The notes under the pieces: generated by a model
Databases searched by the model: none
What the model was told of the DNA's origin: nothing
Seen by the model: the letters and a program-made list of their open reading frames with translations, nothing else
Made by a program: the position numbers and the translations under genes
Assembly (NCBI GenBank): GCA_030562195.1
Contig: JAUJPP010000007.1
Coordinates: 16,365,769-16,429,768, forward strand
From: Nipponacmea schrenckii
Lineage: Eukaryota > Mollusca > Gastropoda > Lottiidae
Reading direction: 5' to 3'
DNA length: 64,000 bases
In this document: positions 24,461 through 37,230 of the stretch, piece by piece
Numbering within the stretch: position 1 is the first letter of the stretch
Layout: each line of letters starts with the position of its first letter

Positions 24461-24831
24461 ATGTCTCGCAAAATGACGCAGTATAAACTTAAATTTGTTC
24501 TCATGGTTATTAAGAATAGCAGAAATACCCGAACGGAAGAGAAATGCAAGTCTCTCTGAACATGATAATCACATGACCCCTTTCCATTTAATATAAAACA
24601 TATTTATTTGTTTATGGTTATGGTTCGTGTATGCTTGCATTCATTTTTTAGATATGTTTGTGGAATCACTCAGAATTCATTAAAAATCGCGAGTTTAAAT
24701 GAGAAAAGTTAAGATTATCACGTTATTTGATTGCAGTTTGTTATCATTGTGTCCATATTCTTGTAGATCTATATTTTGGTGCTGTGTTTTGAATGCCTTA
24801 CTAAAGATTATCGTTAAATCAATGTTCTTAT
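24461..24831. other. Unique spacer between satellite and right arm
   Basis: ~370 bp beginning tgtctcgcaaaatgacgcag. Not related to the satellite or the arms. No gene is seen. Confidence 0.5.
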
Positions 24832-25258
24832 GATTCAGCTATTCTGACACGGAAATTCAGTTATTCTCGATTCAGATACCTGGTTATTCTTATGTTCTGC
24901 GGCTATTAGCTACTTAAATATACCAAAAACTAAAACATGGAAGTCTAAAATAGCAGATCAGCTATTCCAACTAGGCTATTCAGTTATTCTGCTAAAATAG
25001 TAAACTAGCTATTCTAAAGTAGCTATTCTGCTATTTTGCTAAAATAGCCGCTATTTTAGCTATTCTGCTAAAATAGCGTCTATTAGTTATTTAAATATAC
25101 CAAAAATATATGGAAGTCTAAAATAGTCGATCAGCTATTCTAAGTGGCTAAATTAGCTTGAAAGAGCGGCTGTTAGCGGCTGTTCTTTTTTCAATTTATA
25201 TTTTGAGGACTACAATAGCGGCTACTTGCGTCCTATTTTTCTATTATCGGCTATTTAG
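24832..25258 (-). repeat. Right arm: inverted relative of the left TAGC-rich array
   Basis: Contains ggctattagctacttaaata, then catggaagtctaaaatagc, twice. This is the reverse complement of the left-arm unit (gctattttagacatggaag ... ggctaatagcc) apart from substitutions and small indels. Together with 21352-21865 it forms a ~4-kb inverted structure around the 51-bp satellite. Confidence 0.75.
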
Positions 25259-26254
25259 GCGACATAGAGCTGAGAAGCAAGGTGTCGTCAAGTTCAAGCC
25301 AGGACACATCCTTTTATATATAGTACGAGGAAATAAGCAAACTAACATAACCCATTTCAATCAATGGTAATTGATTTAAAGAAATATCGTGGGCATGAAA
25401 TATTTTTAATTCAATGCATGAGTAGTTGGTAGTGAAAAAACATCCGGTACTTAAAAGTTAAAAATATCGGCGCCGAATATTTGAGAGGCATTCTATTGGT
25501 TTAAATTATAGACATGGTTATCCAAAAACAATTTGTCATCGGCCTTCACGTACTTGATAACCGTTGGTAAATCTATTAATATCCAAAGTAAATAATAATA
25601 TATTCACGTTGTATAAATTGCCATCTGTAAATCGATTCTGAAAACTTATTATAATGAAATCATAATTATTATCATTCTTATTTTAATACTAACTCTTTGA
25701 CATTCAAATATTAAGAATAAGTAAAACAGTATATATTACAATTTATACATATATATTCACTAGTTCATTGAAAATAACTAATTATCGAAAACTTTTATCA
25801 TCCATTCTTCTTTAGTACTCTGTCGTGAACAACCTTGCCGGGCAAGAAAAAAAACAGAGATCTAAAACATTTGTGAAAGAAATAAAGAAAATGGACTCTG
25901 GAAAACTGTGTCTGATACCAAATGCAAAAGCCGTCTCGAGAGTGGAACACAGACTTGTATTCCCAAAGAATTTAGTTTTAATACTATTTAAAACATATTT
26001 AAACTTTGTATCTCGTTGGAAGGTAGACTAGAGAATGGCGTTTGTATACAAACACTATCTAATTATCACGTGTTTACATTAACAAATCAAACATACAATA
26101 ATTTCCCGCTTTACTAGCGAATCGCGGGAAATATTAATTATATTGGATAATGGTCATGAAGCTCCAAAGGATGACGTCACATCTGTGTTTTCAAAGCGAT
26201 TAAAGTCATTTGTTGAGATAAATCGTGGAGAAATCAGTCAACTAGTTTTGGTTT
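25259..26254. other. Non-coding AT-rich stretch
   Basis: No gene recognised. A 68-codon frame at 25825-26031 has no identifiable domain and is not supported by splice signals. Confidence 0.4.
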
Positions 26255-26460
26255 TTAGGCTGATTATAGTCCCTGGCCTATTGGAGACGAAGATCGCCAT
26301 GCATTGTGTAATTAGGGAAATTTTGCCTGGACAACAGCCTTCAGCCTCTACGTTTTTTGTTGTTTTTCAAATCGATTACCAACTTTAACGTGCACAACCT
26401 ATAGCACACGGTTTATTGTCTCGTCCAATCGGCTAGACCCGTGCTTCCATATGAAGACCA
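26255..26460 (-). mobile_element. Degenerate SINE copy
   Basis: Parallel to 18222-18586: ccctggcctattggagacgaa, catgcattgtgtaattaggg, aaattttgcctggacaac, then taacgtgcacaacctatagc and cacacggtttattgtc. The tRNA-like head and the tail are decayed or lost. No TSD visible. Confidence 0.75.
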
Positions 26461-26700
26461 TGGTTGCCCAGAATGGTTTTAGATGCACGGAAATTGATCG
26501 TAATTTTCATGATTTCCCTGGGAGGAGAACGCTTCCTAGACACTCCTCCAGTGGCTTCGAGTTGCGGTGCTTGCCCTCCGCGGTCACTTAACCGCCAAAA
26601 GTTACGGCACAGTTCGCCAAGGGGAGAATCTCAAAAAAGGGTTGAGAAACACTGGACTAGACACTTTTTCTATGTTAGTACCGACACAAGGTACATTGTA

Positions 26701-26796
26701 TTTTGGTCACAGTAATACGGGCACAAGGTAATTTGGTCACAGTAATACGTATTACTGTGACCACATTACCTTGTGCCCGTATTACTGTGACCAAAA
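26701..26796. repeat. 96-bp near-perfect palindrome
   Basis: Arms 26701-26748 and 26749-26796 are reverse complements with a single mismatch and no spacer; the centre is GTAATAC|GTATTAC. The arms are built from ~30-bp units (ggtcacagtaatacgggcac...). Further diverged units continue to ~26860 (atgcctgtattactgtgacc, ccggtgaccaaatt). The apparent open frames on both strands here are translations of these repeats. Confidence 0.95.
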
Positions 26797-26869
26797 CACC
26801 ACATGCCTGTATTACTGTGACCATATTTCCGGTGACCAAATTTTCTATGACCAAATTACCTACATTCCA

Positions 26870-27572
26870 CATTTCCTATGTGACAACCAGATTCGCTTTG
26901 TCTGCACCGATTTAAAAAGTTATCTATATCTAAAGTGAAAAACATTGGAGATAGTACTTATCCATATTTTACTCCATTCGTGATAATGTGATTGTTGTGA
27001 AATTGTTCCATTTAATCTACATTTTCTGATTCAACTATATTTTAAGAAGAAATTCAGCTAAAACAGGACAAAATGCCTCTGGTAAGAAAGAGATACAATA
27101 AGCGATTAACTCTATCTCTATCTAACGTTTATATTTTCCGAAATTCCGGCTAACATTTTGTTCCTTTTTTCTTTCATGATTATTTTGTACTTCAATTTAA
27201 ATATGCACTTTTACTGAATGTGATAATGAAATCGATGTTTGTGTATTATATTATTACGTAATAATAGTGAAATATTAGGATAACTTTTCTGACTTTTAGG
27301 CTTGTGTAGTATTATGTATTTTTATTTTAATATATTATTTACCTTAACAATAATGAGTTCCACTTTAACCTAGTGCAATTGACTTAATTGACTTAATTGA
27401 GTTTATTGAGCTGTGAATTATTATAAATGTGTGAGTCTTTGTTAGCTGATGGTAACAACTAAATATTTTAAACCGTATGTGACATCACTAACACAAATAT
27501 AGCATGTTCAAACAATTTCAAATTGAACATGGAATGATGCGAATCGATACTGTGTCCCCGAAATACATAAAA
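26870..27572. other. Non-coding AT-rich stretch
   Basis: No gene or element recognised. Confidence 0.4.
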
Positions 27573-28690
27573 GATAGCTTGCCAGGCAAGGTAACATACG
27601 CCCACTGGCAGCATTGAATTTGATTGAAAAATAAATAGAGCAATAACTCAAAAAACATTCACTGAATTAATATTGAAGATAAGGGCAAAAACTCAAAAAC
27701 TGTTCATGGAAAATTGTCAAATTAGAACTTGACCACCATCTTATCTATTTCAATACTCATACCAAGTTTCATCAAATCTATTGAAAAATTGTAGCTTATT
27801 TTGCACCAACAAATATTTTTGACGCAATTTTACTAAGTCAAGGGCAATAACCCCAAAAAAAAAAAAAAAAAATTTGTTAAAAAAGTCAGAAATTCAAACT
27901 TGACTAATGTCTTATCAATTCTGATGCTTACACCAAGTTCCATCAAAATCCTTTGAAAATTTAAGCTTCTTATTGCAACCACAATAGAATTTTGACGCAA
28001 TTTTACTAAGTCAAGGGCAATAACTTAAAACAATTCATTGAAAAACTGTCAAATTCAAACTTGATTGAGGCCTAATCAATTCACACCAAGTTCATCAACA
28101 TCCTCTGAAAATTGGAGGATTTATTGCATCGAAACTAAAATTTTGACAAGATTTTTCTAAGTCAAGTGCAATAACTCAAAAACCGTTCATGCGATAATTT
28201 CCATTTTCGCACTTGACCGAGATACCATCAATATATACATGTATACCAAGTTTCATTAAGATCGGATAAAAACTGAAGCCTCTGTTGTGGATACAACCCA
28301 AATTTGACGCGTTTTTACTAAGTCAAGGGCAATAACTAAAAAACCATTCATGCGATAATTTCCATTTTTGAACTTGACCGAGATATCATCAATATATACA
28401 TGTATACCAAGTTTCATTAATATCGGATAAAAACTGTAGCCTCTATTGTGGATACAAACCAAATTTGACGCGTTTTTACTAAGTCAAGTGCAATAACTCA
28501 AAAACCGTTCATGCGATAAGTTCCATTTTCGAACTTGACCGAGATATCATCAATATATACATGTATACCAAGTTTCATTAAGATCGGATAAAAACTGTAG
28601 CCTCTATCGTGGATAAAACAAATGTGGACGGACGGACGGACGGACACGGGCGATGGCAATATACGTCCACATTTCCATGTGGGTGTATAA
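27573..28690 (-). mobile_element. Pearl-like element with ~155-bp tandem core (non-autonomous)
   Basis: Left edge gatagCTTGCCaGGCAAG (a perfect 6-bp hairpin) followed by catacgcccactggcagc. Right edge tatacgtccacatttccatg + tgggtgtata, itself a palindrome, with four GGAC repeats just inside (~28623-28642). The interior has ~6 core units with the boxes aagtcaagggcaataact and taccaagtttcatnaa. Same termini and box order as 41911-44062, in the opposite orientation. No coding capacity. Known comparison: oyster pearl elements and the bivalve biv160 satellite, often treated as non-autonomous Helitrons; assignment by structure only. Confidence 0.75.
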
Positions 28691-30128
28691 AAAGGTTTAG
28701 AAAAAAACCTTCACAATCCCTTTAATTGTAAAAAATGTCAATACAAGAACTGTAAATGATTAGCTCAGATACTCTATATATTATAATTATATATACAAAG
28801 ACATCGTTTACTATATTCTCCCATCACGCTTTATTGTTTGTCTTCAAATATACAATATCTGGTGCAATTTAATACTTGATTTCACAGGCTCAATATGAGA
28901 AGTCAAAACTGACGAAGATTTGACATAATATGTTTGTTTAATGACATGAATCGGAGGTATTTGTCACGATGTAAAATATTGGTTATGATCATGACAATAA
29001 TGTAGCATTGAGGCCTAGGCTGGTGCCTCTACAAAAAGTGTGCTCAAAATAGAATGTTTTTCTTAACACCTAATACTGTGTTATTTTGATAGAAAATCAA
29101 GTATTATCTGTGGTTAAAGTAAATAGTTAACGACTGTATAGACCAAACTTAATTGATAGTTATACCTATACGAGTTGATGTATGTTAAAGGCCTTGTTTG
29201 ATTGTCATGAATCATTAGTTAAGTAAATTGTAGATCTATTTCTGGAAGGAGATTTGTCGACTCACAGTCAATACATACAAGGAAAGATCTCAATTCAACT
29301 TATTAGGCTATATAACAGATCAAGACAGCATTACGCTTTGGTTTGTATTGGTGTTGTTACTTCAATTTTCATCAATGATCTTATGGAATGGTTCAACAAC
29401 GCATGTTGTAGGTCATTATAATATTCAGCTAATGAATTTAAGAAACTCTGAAATAATCTATGATAATTTTTCTAAATGATATGATTGTATCAATAAAGTT
29501 CGCATGCATATGAGTTAAACAAGTCGGTTTAGCTACTATGTAATAGATACCCATACGATAAACTTTGTTAGAAAATAGGATGGAACTCAACATTGGTACC
29601 CCCCCCCCCCTCCTATTCCCTCAAAGTATCAATGGCGTCAAACTATGGAAGGCAAGATGGGTTTTTATTCAGTGTTCTTCATTGCTATTTCTTAATTTTA
29701 AATTCTAATTTATCTCTTAATGTGTACGCTGAATTCAACATTTGTCGCTGGATATTTGGCGTTGAAGAAGAACGGCCTTGTCAAAAATTCCCCTGTTTAT
29801 TAAATTCTAAAACATGAAACTTTTTAAGTAAACGTTTAAGGCTACTTCTTTTTATTCACAATCAATTAAATCCACTTAAAGGCAGATAACTCCGTATTGG
29901 TCTTGAAGTAGGCTAGTGACCAAATTGTTCATTTTAAAAGCAAAAAAAAGGATGTTTAACTAATTTCAATGTATACGCAGTTATGATTGCGTAGTCGCGA
30001 TAGGATTTTTTAAGCTTACAATAATAGTAATAATAATAATAAAAATAATAATAATAGGTAGATAACTCCTTAATTGTTCACTGCATAGACATGATCATCT
30101 AGTCCAGATTTGATCCAAGCCAATCTCT
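28691..30128. other. Non-coding stretch downstream of the KY-type gene
   Basis: Contains a run of 11 C at ~29600 and an AAT/ATA microsatellite at ~30024-30056. No gene recognised. Confidence 0.4.
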
Positions 30129-33100
30129 TCAAATCTTATACTCCAATAGAGTGGAATATTTCGTTTCATCGTCGACGAAGTTGGCATTAACTGTAACTTT
30201 TACATTTTTATTTCTGTGTTGATCTAAATTACATTTTACTTCCCAGATATCGTTTCCTGTATTTTCTAGCTGCGTCCACTCACCGTTACACACGATGGCT
30301 ACCTTGTTAGCGTTGGGTACACCAACCTGAAATATATTTTAATTATAATCTTTTAGTATTAGGCATTGAAATGAATTTTTTTTCTACTGCTGAAGTTTTG
30401 TCCCTGAAGTGCTTAATAACACTCTCTTAAGCAATCAAAACGTTAATAACGGATCGACCCCACCGTAATGTTACTATTTCATTGCCGACAAACCAGAGTC
30501 GAGTTGCCATCTGAAAGGAATACAGAAAATCGACGCTGAAGAGTACATGCGGTGCAAGTCAATTAACTTACTTTAATTAATTAAACTACAGGTAAGAGCA
30601 TTATAAATCACTATGATTAATGGAGACCATGGACACAGTCGACCTGACAGTAATTACACTCTTCCAAATAAACTCGCTTATCAGTCGTTAATTACATTGA
30701 AAACTCATAGGGGAGACTTTTTGTGGTCGCTTATTGAAGGTGGGCTTTTATTAAAGGTGGGCTTTTAATAAAGGTGGTCGTGAGAGCAGGATATACTGTA
30801 TATTTTATACTTGATCAAGAATCGTCCGTTTAGTTTCGTTTTTAAAATCCAAGCTTCAGGTTTTAATCGCCGTCATTAAATTTGGTTTAAAAAGAGAATC
30901 ACTTTATTACCAATATCTGAACATCTGAGATCTTATTTTCATTCTTGTTAGTAGATTATTATTATTGAAGCTGACTTAGCCTACTTTATCGCTGATACGT
31001 GAAATGCAAACGTTTTAGACGAAATAAAAAATTCTGAAGTCCGAATTCCATTTTTAATAGTGATATACGCAGCTAACGAAGTTAATATTCAGACGATATA
31101 AAGATTGTACAACAACCACCTTATATAACCTACAATACAAGGTGACTCGTGAAGAACGTTCAATGAAATCTACCAAAAACTACCTATGGGTAATGACCAC
31201 AGTTTTTATGGTAAACTACTTTATATATATGCCTCACCTCTTTTGATTTTAGTCTTGTTGCCGACAGTCTAATTGTTGAAACGTTGTTATGGTTATTAAA
31301 AAGAGGAGTAGTATACCATAAAAACTGTGTTCATTATTCATGTGCTTCCTACTACTAAATGTCGCTTAAGGATTATTAAAGACTACATGTACCTAGTCTG
31401 TGATAACATTTAACTGAATTGGAATCGAACATCGTCATCTACCAACAACTACCTAGTCTGTGATATCAGTTAACTGGCAGTGGACATTAACTTGTCATCT
31501 ACCCAACACCTATATGTTCAGTATGCAAATTCAACTAGTCTGTGATAACATTTAACTGGAATCGGACGTTAAGTGTCATCTACCAACAACTACCTGTGAT
31601 ATCAGATAGCTGAAAGTGGATGTACAATTAACAAATTACAACCGCTAACCTAGCAAGATACCATGACTGTGTAAAAAAAAGAATTTGTTTACATATCTTT
31701 AATAGTGAAGATGAATCACCGTTTGCCCTGAGGAAATTCACACAGGAAAAAACCCGAATGAAAAATGTCACTTATACTAAATCAGATGACGTGCAGTGTA
31801 TAATAATTATCTAGTTTAACAATTCAATGAAAAATCATAGCGTATTGTATATTAAAGGATTGAGTTATGGAAATAATTCATTTCAAAGTAAAATATTTCT
31901 TAAAGGTATCTAACATCGAAATTTCATAGAGGATGTAATAGTTCAACAAAGCCTTCAAATCAGTTTAATGACGACTTTAAATGTGATTTGAAAGCTTTGT
32001 TAGTCTTATTTTTAAAATTTGATTTATTAAGCCGAAGTGGTGATTTAAAATGGGTGTGTACAACGCTCGTGTGTGTTTTTTTCATGTAAGAACCATACGT
32101 AGTTTTATGTGTTTTTTTTTCATGTAAGAACCATACGTAGTTTAATGTGTATTATTTCCTTGTAAGAACCATACGTAGTTTTATGTGTATTATGTGTATG
32201 TAAGAGCCATTCGTAGTTTTGTCTGTGTCAACTCCCACCCTCAAGTTAGATATCAAACACTACTGTGTGTGTGATAGGTTGCTGTGAGTCATTATCGGGT
32301 CTGAGTAACTCTGTAACAGGTTTTATAGACATAATAAATCATTGGTTTTAATCTATTTTCAGTTTAAAGTGAATAACTAGCTCTACATTCAGTTGCAATT
32401 TTATTAAACAATTTTTTAAGCTATTAATTTAACAAGAAAGAACAGGAAATGTCAATGCTTTATATTAATAGTTGATAAATCCCGATTTTGAGAATACTGT
32501 AATCATATTGGATAACAAAACACAATTTAAAATTATTTAAGGTGATAGACCAATCAGATGATAAAAGTAAAGTTTAATTCAGATTGTAAATCATATAGTT
32601 ATCTACCTGCGACGATTCCAGGTATAGATTGAATTTAGTGAAGGCTCTGCATCGAATGTTATTTCAGTAGTAGCTCAGCATTTAATAAAAATAAGTAACC
32701 CTCGAGTGTTTTAATATCTTGATAATATGAGTGAGGTGAAAACGGACGTATAGAAATGTTATTTAATAAGAGAGTAAAGTAGCCCCACAAAATTATTACA
32801 TAGAGTTCTAAACCCACCACTGTATCACAAATAGATTGGTATAATTTATTATAGTATAGCCTGCACTAACTTGACGAACAGACAATTTTGTTCAACTTAA
32901 TTAAATCGCTGCTATGGAATTTCAAAAATGTACGCAGCAATTAAAACTTTGAAGAGAAAACAATCTTTATTATCTTACATCATGCTGACTTTAGAACTTT
33001 TATGTCTTAATAGAAGTGATTTATTAGCGAAAGTTAATTTAATTATATTATTTTATCAGTTAAACCTCTATATCCAAAAGCTAGCTGTCCCGGTAAAGCT

Positions 33101-33787
33101 TTTGTGACGACAGAATTATAGATGGGGTTTATTAGAGTAGGATTTATTCCTGATCTTCAAAAAGTTTAATAAGACTTTATAGAAAACGAAGCTTGTCCAT
33201 TTCTCTAGCCCGTTAACTTCTCTAAGTTAAAAATAAAAAACACCCCTCCTCACCACCGTTCTGATCGGATCCCCTCACTCACTTGTAAATATAATCAAGA
33301 AACTGACTCACCTTAAAGTTAACCCCACGGAGCCTGCAGGACGAATTCAAAACTTTAGGTTCGTACAAACAACAATAATTTTTGAATTCCATATATTGTT
33401 TTGGATAGGGGTAAACTGGATTAATAGCTTGCTTGCAGTGGATCAAATAATTATAAACATTCGGCAAAGATTTGGAATCATCTGTTTTCCTCAAGGCAAA
33501 GACCTGGAACTTGTAATACCCAGATTCTGGGAGACTGCAGGTGAAACTCACTGCTCCCGTTCCATCTGGATAAACACATAATCGGAAGCTATATCCTTTC
33601 CCGTCTTACATTTGATAAGATTAGTGGTAACTTTCACCGGATCACTAACACTAAACTTGATTTCCAGTTCATTTTCTGTGGTGTCGAATTCCGGTTCCTT
33701 GTGGGTCAATGGCGTTAATCCTACCTCCTTCATCTCATCTTGAGCCCCCAGGTAGCCAACTTCTAACGTCGGTTTTTTAGACGACAT
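30129..33787 (-). CDS. KY (kyphoscoliosis peptidase)-type C-terminal domain protein, 2 exons, apparent frameshift
   Basis: Exon 1: 33787 down to 33312 (ATG in context AAAATGTC; donor AAG|GTGAGT, phase 0). Exon 2: 30326 down to 30129 (acceptor TTTCAG, stop TGA). The first frame gives an acidic N-terminus ending in ASDYVF. The second gives PDGTGAVSFTCSLPESGYYK, SLPNVYNYLI, YPYPKQY and CCLYEP. Exon 2 completes the domain with VGVPNANKVAIVCNGEW and ends STLLEYKI. The SLPNVxNYLI and FPxQY...LYEP pattern is that of the repeated C-terminal domain of animal KY/hillarin-like proteins. The transglutaminase-like protease domain is absent, so this is a short paralogue or one module. Frame changes at ~33571-33573; one extra T in a TTT run would restore reading, so an assembly error is likely. 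Function unknown, perhaps cytoskeletal or innate-immune as for relatives. Confidence 0.7.
31191..31336. mobile_element. 146-bp MITE with 30-bp TIRs
   Basis: Arms 31191-31220 (taatgaccacagtttttatg...) and 31307-31336 are inverted with 28 of 30 bases paired. Lies in the intron of the KY-type gene. No clear TSD was found. Confidence 0.75.
31385..31625. repeat. Tandem repeat related to the 61-bp family
   Basis: About four irregular units with ctagtctgtgataacattta, actggaatcgga, gtcatctaccaacaactacc. Shares these boxes with the arrays at 36545-37230, 48675-48870 and 49150-49200. Confidence 0.7.
32065..32228. repeat. ~47-bp tandem repeat, 4 copies
   Basis: Units: atgtgtttttttcatgtaag + aaccatacgtagttt, repeated four times with the last copy diverged (agagccattcgtag). 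In the intron of the KY-type gene. Confidence 0.85.
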
Positions 33788-36544
33788 TTTCACTTGAAAA
33801 ACCCGAATAATAAGATCTTGTTCAACTTTCTCTATAGTATCGTCTGCTACACGATTAACTTGATATATATATGAATACTGAAATCCGGAGAGTGACGACT
33901 AAATACGGAAACTACCGAATATTTACCTTGATTATTCAGAAAGTGAAAGTTTAAAGAGGCTTCTTAACGTTTCTTTTTGACTTGAATAAAATATCAAGTG
34001 ATGTTAAAGTGTTTTGTTAAAGTGGCTGTACAGATTTACTTTCGTTTCAGTTACACAATAGTTTTTTTTTCTACTTAACATAATGGATTGACGCAATTTC
34101 ACAGGTGAACATTTTTCCTTGTGTATTTGTTTTAAAAACCTCGTTTTATTCTCATATATCAACTTTCCCTACATAATATATCAATGGTTCCTGTTATCAT
34201 GACGTCACTATCACAAAATAATTAATAATGTGTTTCCGATATCCACGTATAAAAACGCTTATATTTAGTGTAAATGCCAGAACCACAGATATTTAAGTGA
34301 AAATCTAATGGTGCATATCGTTGTTATCAGTGACGGTATTCACCTAAAAATTCGAGAAAACATCATTCAATAACTTTTCATGAACTTGCAAAATACACAT
34401 ACGATACACATTTTTGATTTCGTAAATTAATGTCCAATCCTTGCAGCCTATTAAAGACATGACCGCAACCACCCCTTTATACAACAACAACCGCCCTTAA
34501 ATTTCTACCCACTTCAATGTCTATTAACTGACATAGGTAAGATTTACAGAAGTGTGTTTTTATACCAGTTTAAGGTATGATACGTGTTTCTATCTGAAAA
34601 ACTGTAATCTGTTATGTGATAGTAAGCACCATTATGAATCTTATAAAATGTGTTTGTACTGTGCTATCTATTTTGGTAGCTCGAATGTTTTATATCTGTT
34701 TTCATTAGTTACCACAGATACGTAGAGCATTTTGAACACCGAAAACATCCACTAATCTAAGCAGTTGGACACTCCCATTCTTCTTACGTTGACTATGATA
34801 ACCAAGACCCTATTCTGGATACGATTGGTAAACTCCTGTACCAAAAAACTGTTCTAAAAACAGAAAATAGTTCCAGAGTTGCCGATCTAAACATGATAGT
34901 TCTGATCACAGACATCTGTCGTTGCACAAAATTACCATAGCTACTTTAAACCGGGAGCAAGTAGACTTTAATCATAAAGTTGAGTCCAAAAGGGTTTGCT
35001 GCCTCCATTTTGAAGACATTGATATGAATCATTAGACACAAAATTTTCAATCATTTTCGGACAACCAATATCATTTTGAATTTCTTATTTGAATCGCTTA
35101 CACAATCGTCGATAATAGTCAATTTACCGACGAATATGCAAATACAGAAGTCAGATATGAACAACTATAATGAGACATTAATGGCAGGTAAAATTCAATG
35201 TTATGATTGATGGATTTCAATTCAGAAAAAAACAATCACTTCATTTGAGAAACAGGGCCTATGCACAAAGTCTCGAAAAGATTTATAATTCGGTGAATAT
35301 TCTCTTTAAAGAGCTATATCAATGACAGGTTTTATTCAGTACAAGTCAGAAAGTATTTACTAGTTTAGTATGAATAGGTAAAGAGAAAGTAACGTGACTT
35401 GATTCGTAGAGTCGAGATATTTTATTCTATTTCTGAATAGACGACAATCAACTTTGTGATTATTGTACAACAATCAATTTTACCTTGCTCTGATCAGTGA
35501 TCAATCTATTAAACTTGTAATAAATCTGACATGATTTGACAGGGTTTGACCCTGTTCTCGGGGTATTTTTGGTACGTCACTACCAACGCTTTCGATGGTA
35601 TGACCTTAATGCCCATAATATTGATCCTGGTGTTATTGTGTGATGTAGGTTTAGATCTACTTCCACGAATATGTAGGCTATGTATCAAGTGTTATGAAAA
35701 TATTAAACATTAGAATCAGTTCCTCGGGGCCTGTATGAACAGAGTAGTTTAATCCACTGCTTTACAAGCTATTAAAACTTCCGTCAAAAGTCGTTTCTCT
35801 TTCAAAATTCGTATCTAACAATTTGGTAGTCTAGACCTATAACCGTCAATAAATACAGACAGTCTACTTGAATTGTCTTGTACATGCAATAACTGTCATT
35901 CTTTTTTTTTTCTTTCTTTCTTTTTTTCACAATGGCAATCGTTTTTTCTTTTCTTACTGATAAGTGCATCATTCGGCAATCCTCGGTAGTTTCCGTAAAG
36001 TCGAATCTATTGCGAAAAGTTGGCATTATTTTTTAGGGTGGGCCGTCTGAAAGTGTATCTGTTCGATAAAAGACCTGTTATGGTACCCGGAAAATGAAAA
36101 TGCCCCTCCCTCCCCTTTCACTATCCTTGGCCAATTGCATTTTACACTGGTGGGTGCGCTGTGTGGGTTTAGGGTCAGTACCCCACCCCTCCCATCCATC
36201 CTCTCCTACAGTTCTACAATGTCCTTTGACCCGCATTTGTTTACCATTTTACAGTTCATAATAAAAATGTATATCTTAACCCTAGAAGACGAGTTTTCTA
36301 TTGAGTGTATGAGAATTAAAGTACACTTTGTTACCAATGTCAATATTGTGATAAAATACATAGAAACTGAACAAAGCCGTTTATTATTCTGGTGGTCATA
36401 GGGTGGACCGTTTTAACACTTCGTCATTTTCCATTCACACTATATCCACAATAAAACACTATTTAAATAGGCAGTCAACCCAATTTCTTCAATCCGCTGA
36501 AAGCAAACTTTTTTTGGTTATCTAACAACATTGCCTGAAAACGA
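33788..36544. other. Intergenic stretch upstream of the KY-type gene
   Basis: AT-rich. A polypyrimidine tract (cttttttttttctttctttc) lies at ~35901-35928. Several short open frames have no support. No gene is recognised. Confidence 0.45.
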
Positions 36545-37230
36545 ACGTTAATTTGTCATCTTACGACAACTAGGGCCTACCTAGTGTGCCATATCAACAT
36601 TCGCTGGCAGCAAACATTAACTTTACACCTTACACCATTGCCTAGTTTGCGATATCAGCATCAACTGAAAGCGTACGTTAACTTGTCATCTTACGACAAC
36701 TACCAAGTGTGCCATATCAGCATCCACTGCAAGCAAACATTAACTTGTCATCTTACGACAACTACCGTGTGCGATATCAGCATCCGTTGGAAGCAAACAT
36801 TAACTTGCAATTTAACAACAACTGACTAGTTTGCGATATCAGCATCGACTGAAAGCGTACGTTAACTTTTCATCTTACGACAACTACCAAGTGTGCCATA
36901 TCAGCATCCACTGCAAGCAAGCATTCACTTTACATCTAACAACATTGCCTAGTTTGCGATATCAGCATCAACTGAAAGCGTACGTTAACTTGTCATCTTA
37001 CGACAACTACCGTGTGCGATATCAGCATCCGTTGGAAGCAAACATTAACTTGCAATTTAACAACAACTGACTAGTTTGCGATATCAGCATCGACTGAAAG
37101 CGTACGTTAGCTTGTCATCTTACGACAACTACCAAGTGTGTCAAATCAACATCCGCTAGAAGCAAACATTAACTTTCCATTAAACGACAACTTCCTAGTT
37201 TACGATATTAGCATCAACTTTAACCAATTT
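36545..37230. repeat. 61-bp tandem array, ~11 copies
   Basis: Unit: agtgtgccatatcagcatcc + actgcaagcaaacattaact + tgtcatcttacgacaactacc, 61 bp. Two unit types (gtgtgccatatcagcatccrctg and gtttgcgatatcagcatcaactg) alternate, giving a partial higher-order period of ~122-245 bp. The open frames at 36584-37070 are repeat translations, not genes. Confidence 0.93.

Noticed and set aside
26675..26915. Open frames of VTVIRAQGN-type repeats on both strands
   Set aside because: They come from the palindrome and its ~30-bp units.
36584..37070. Two adjacent 80-codon open frames with repeated peptide units
   Set aside because: They are translations of the 61-bp satellite. Period and drift are at DNA level, with no start or splice support.
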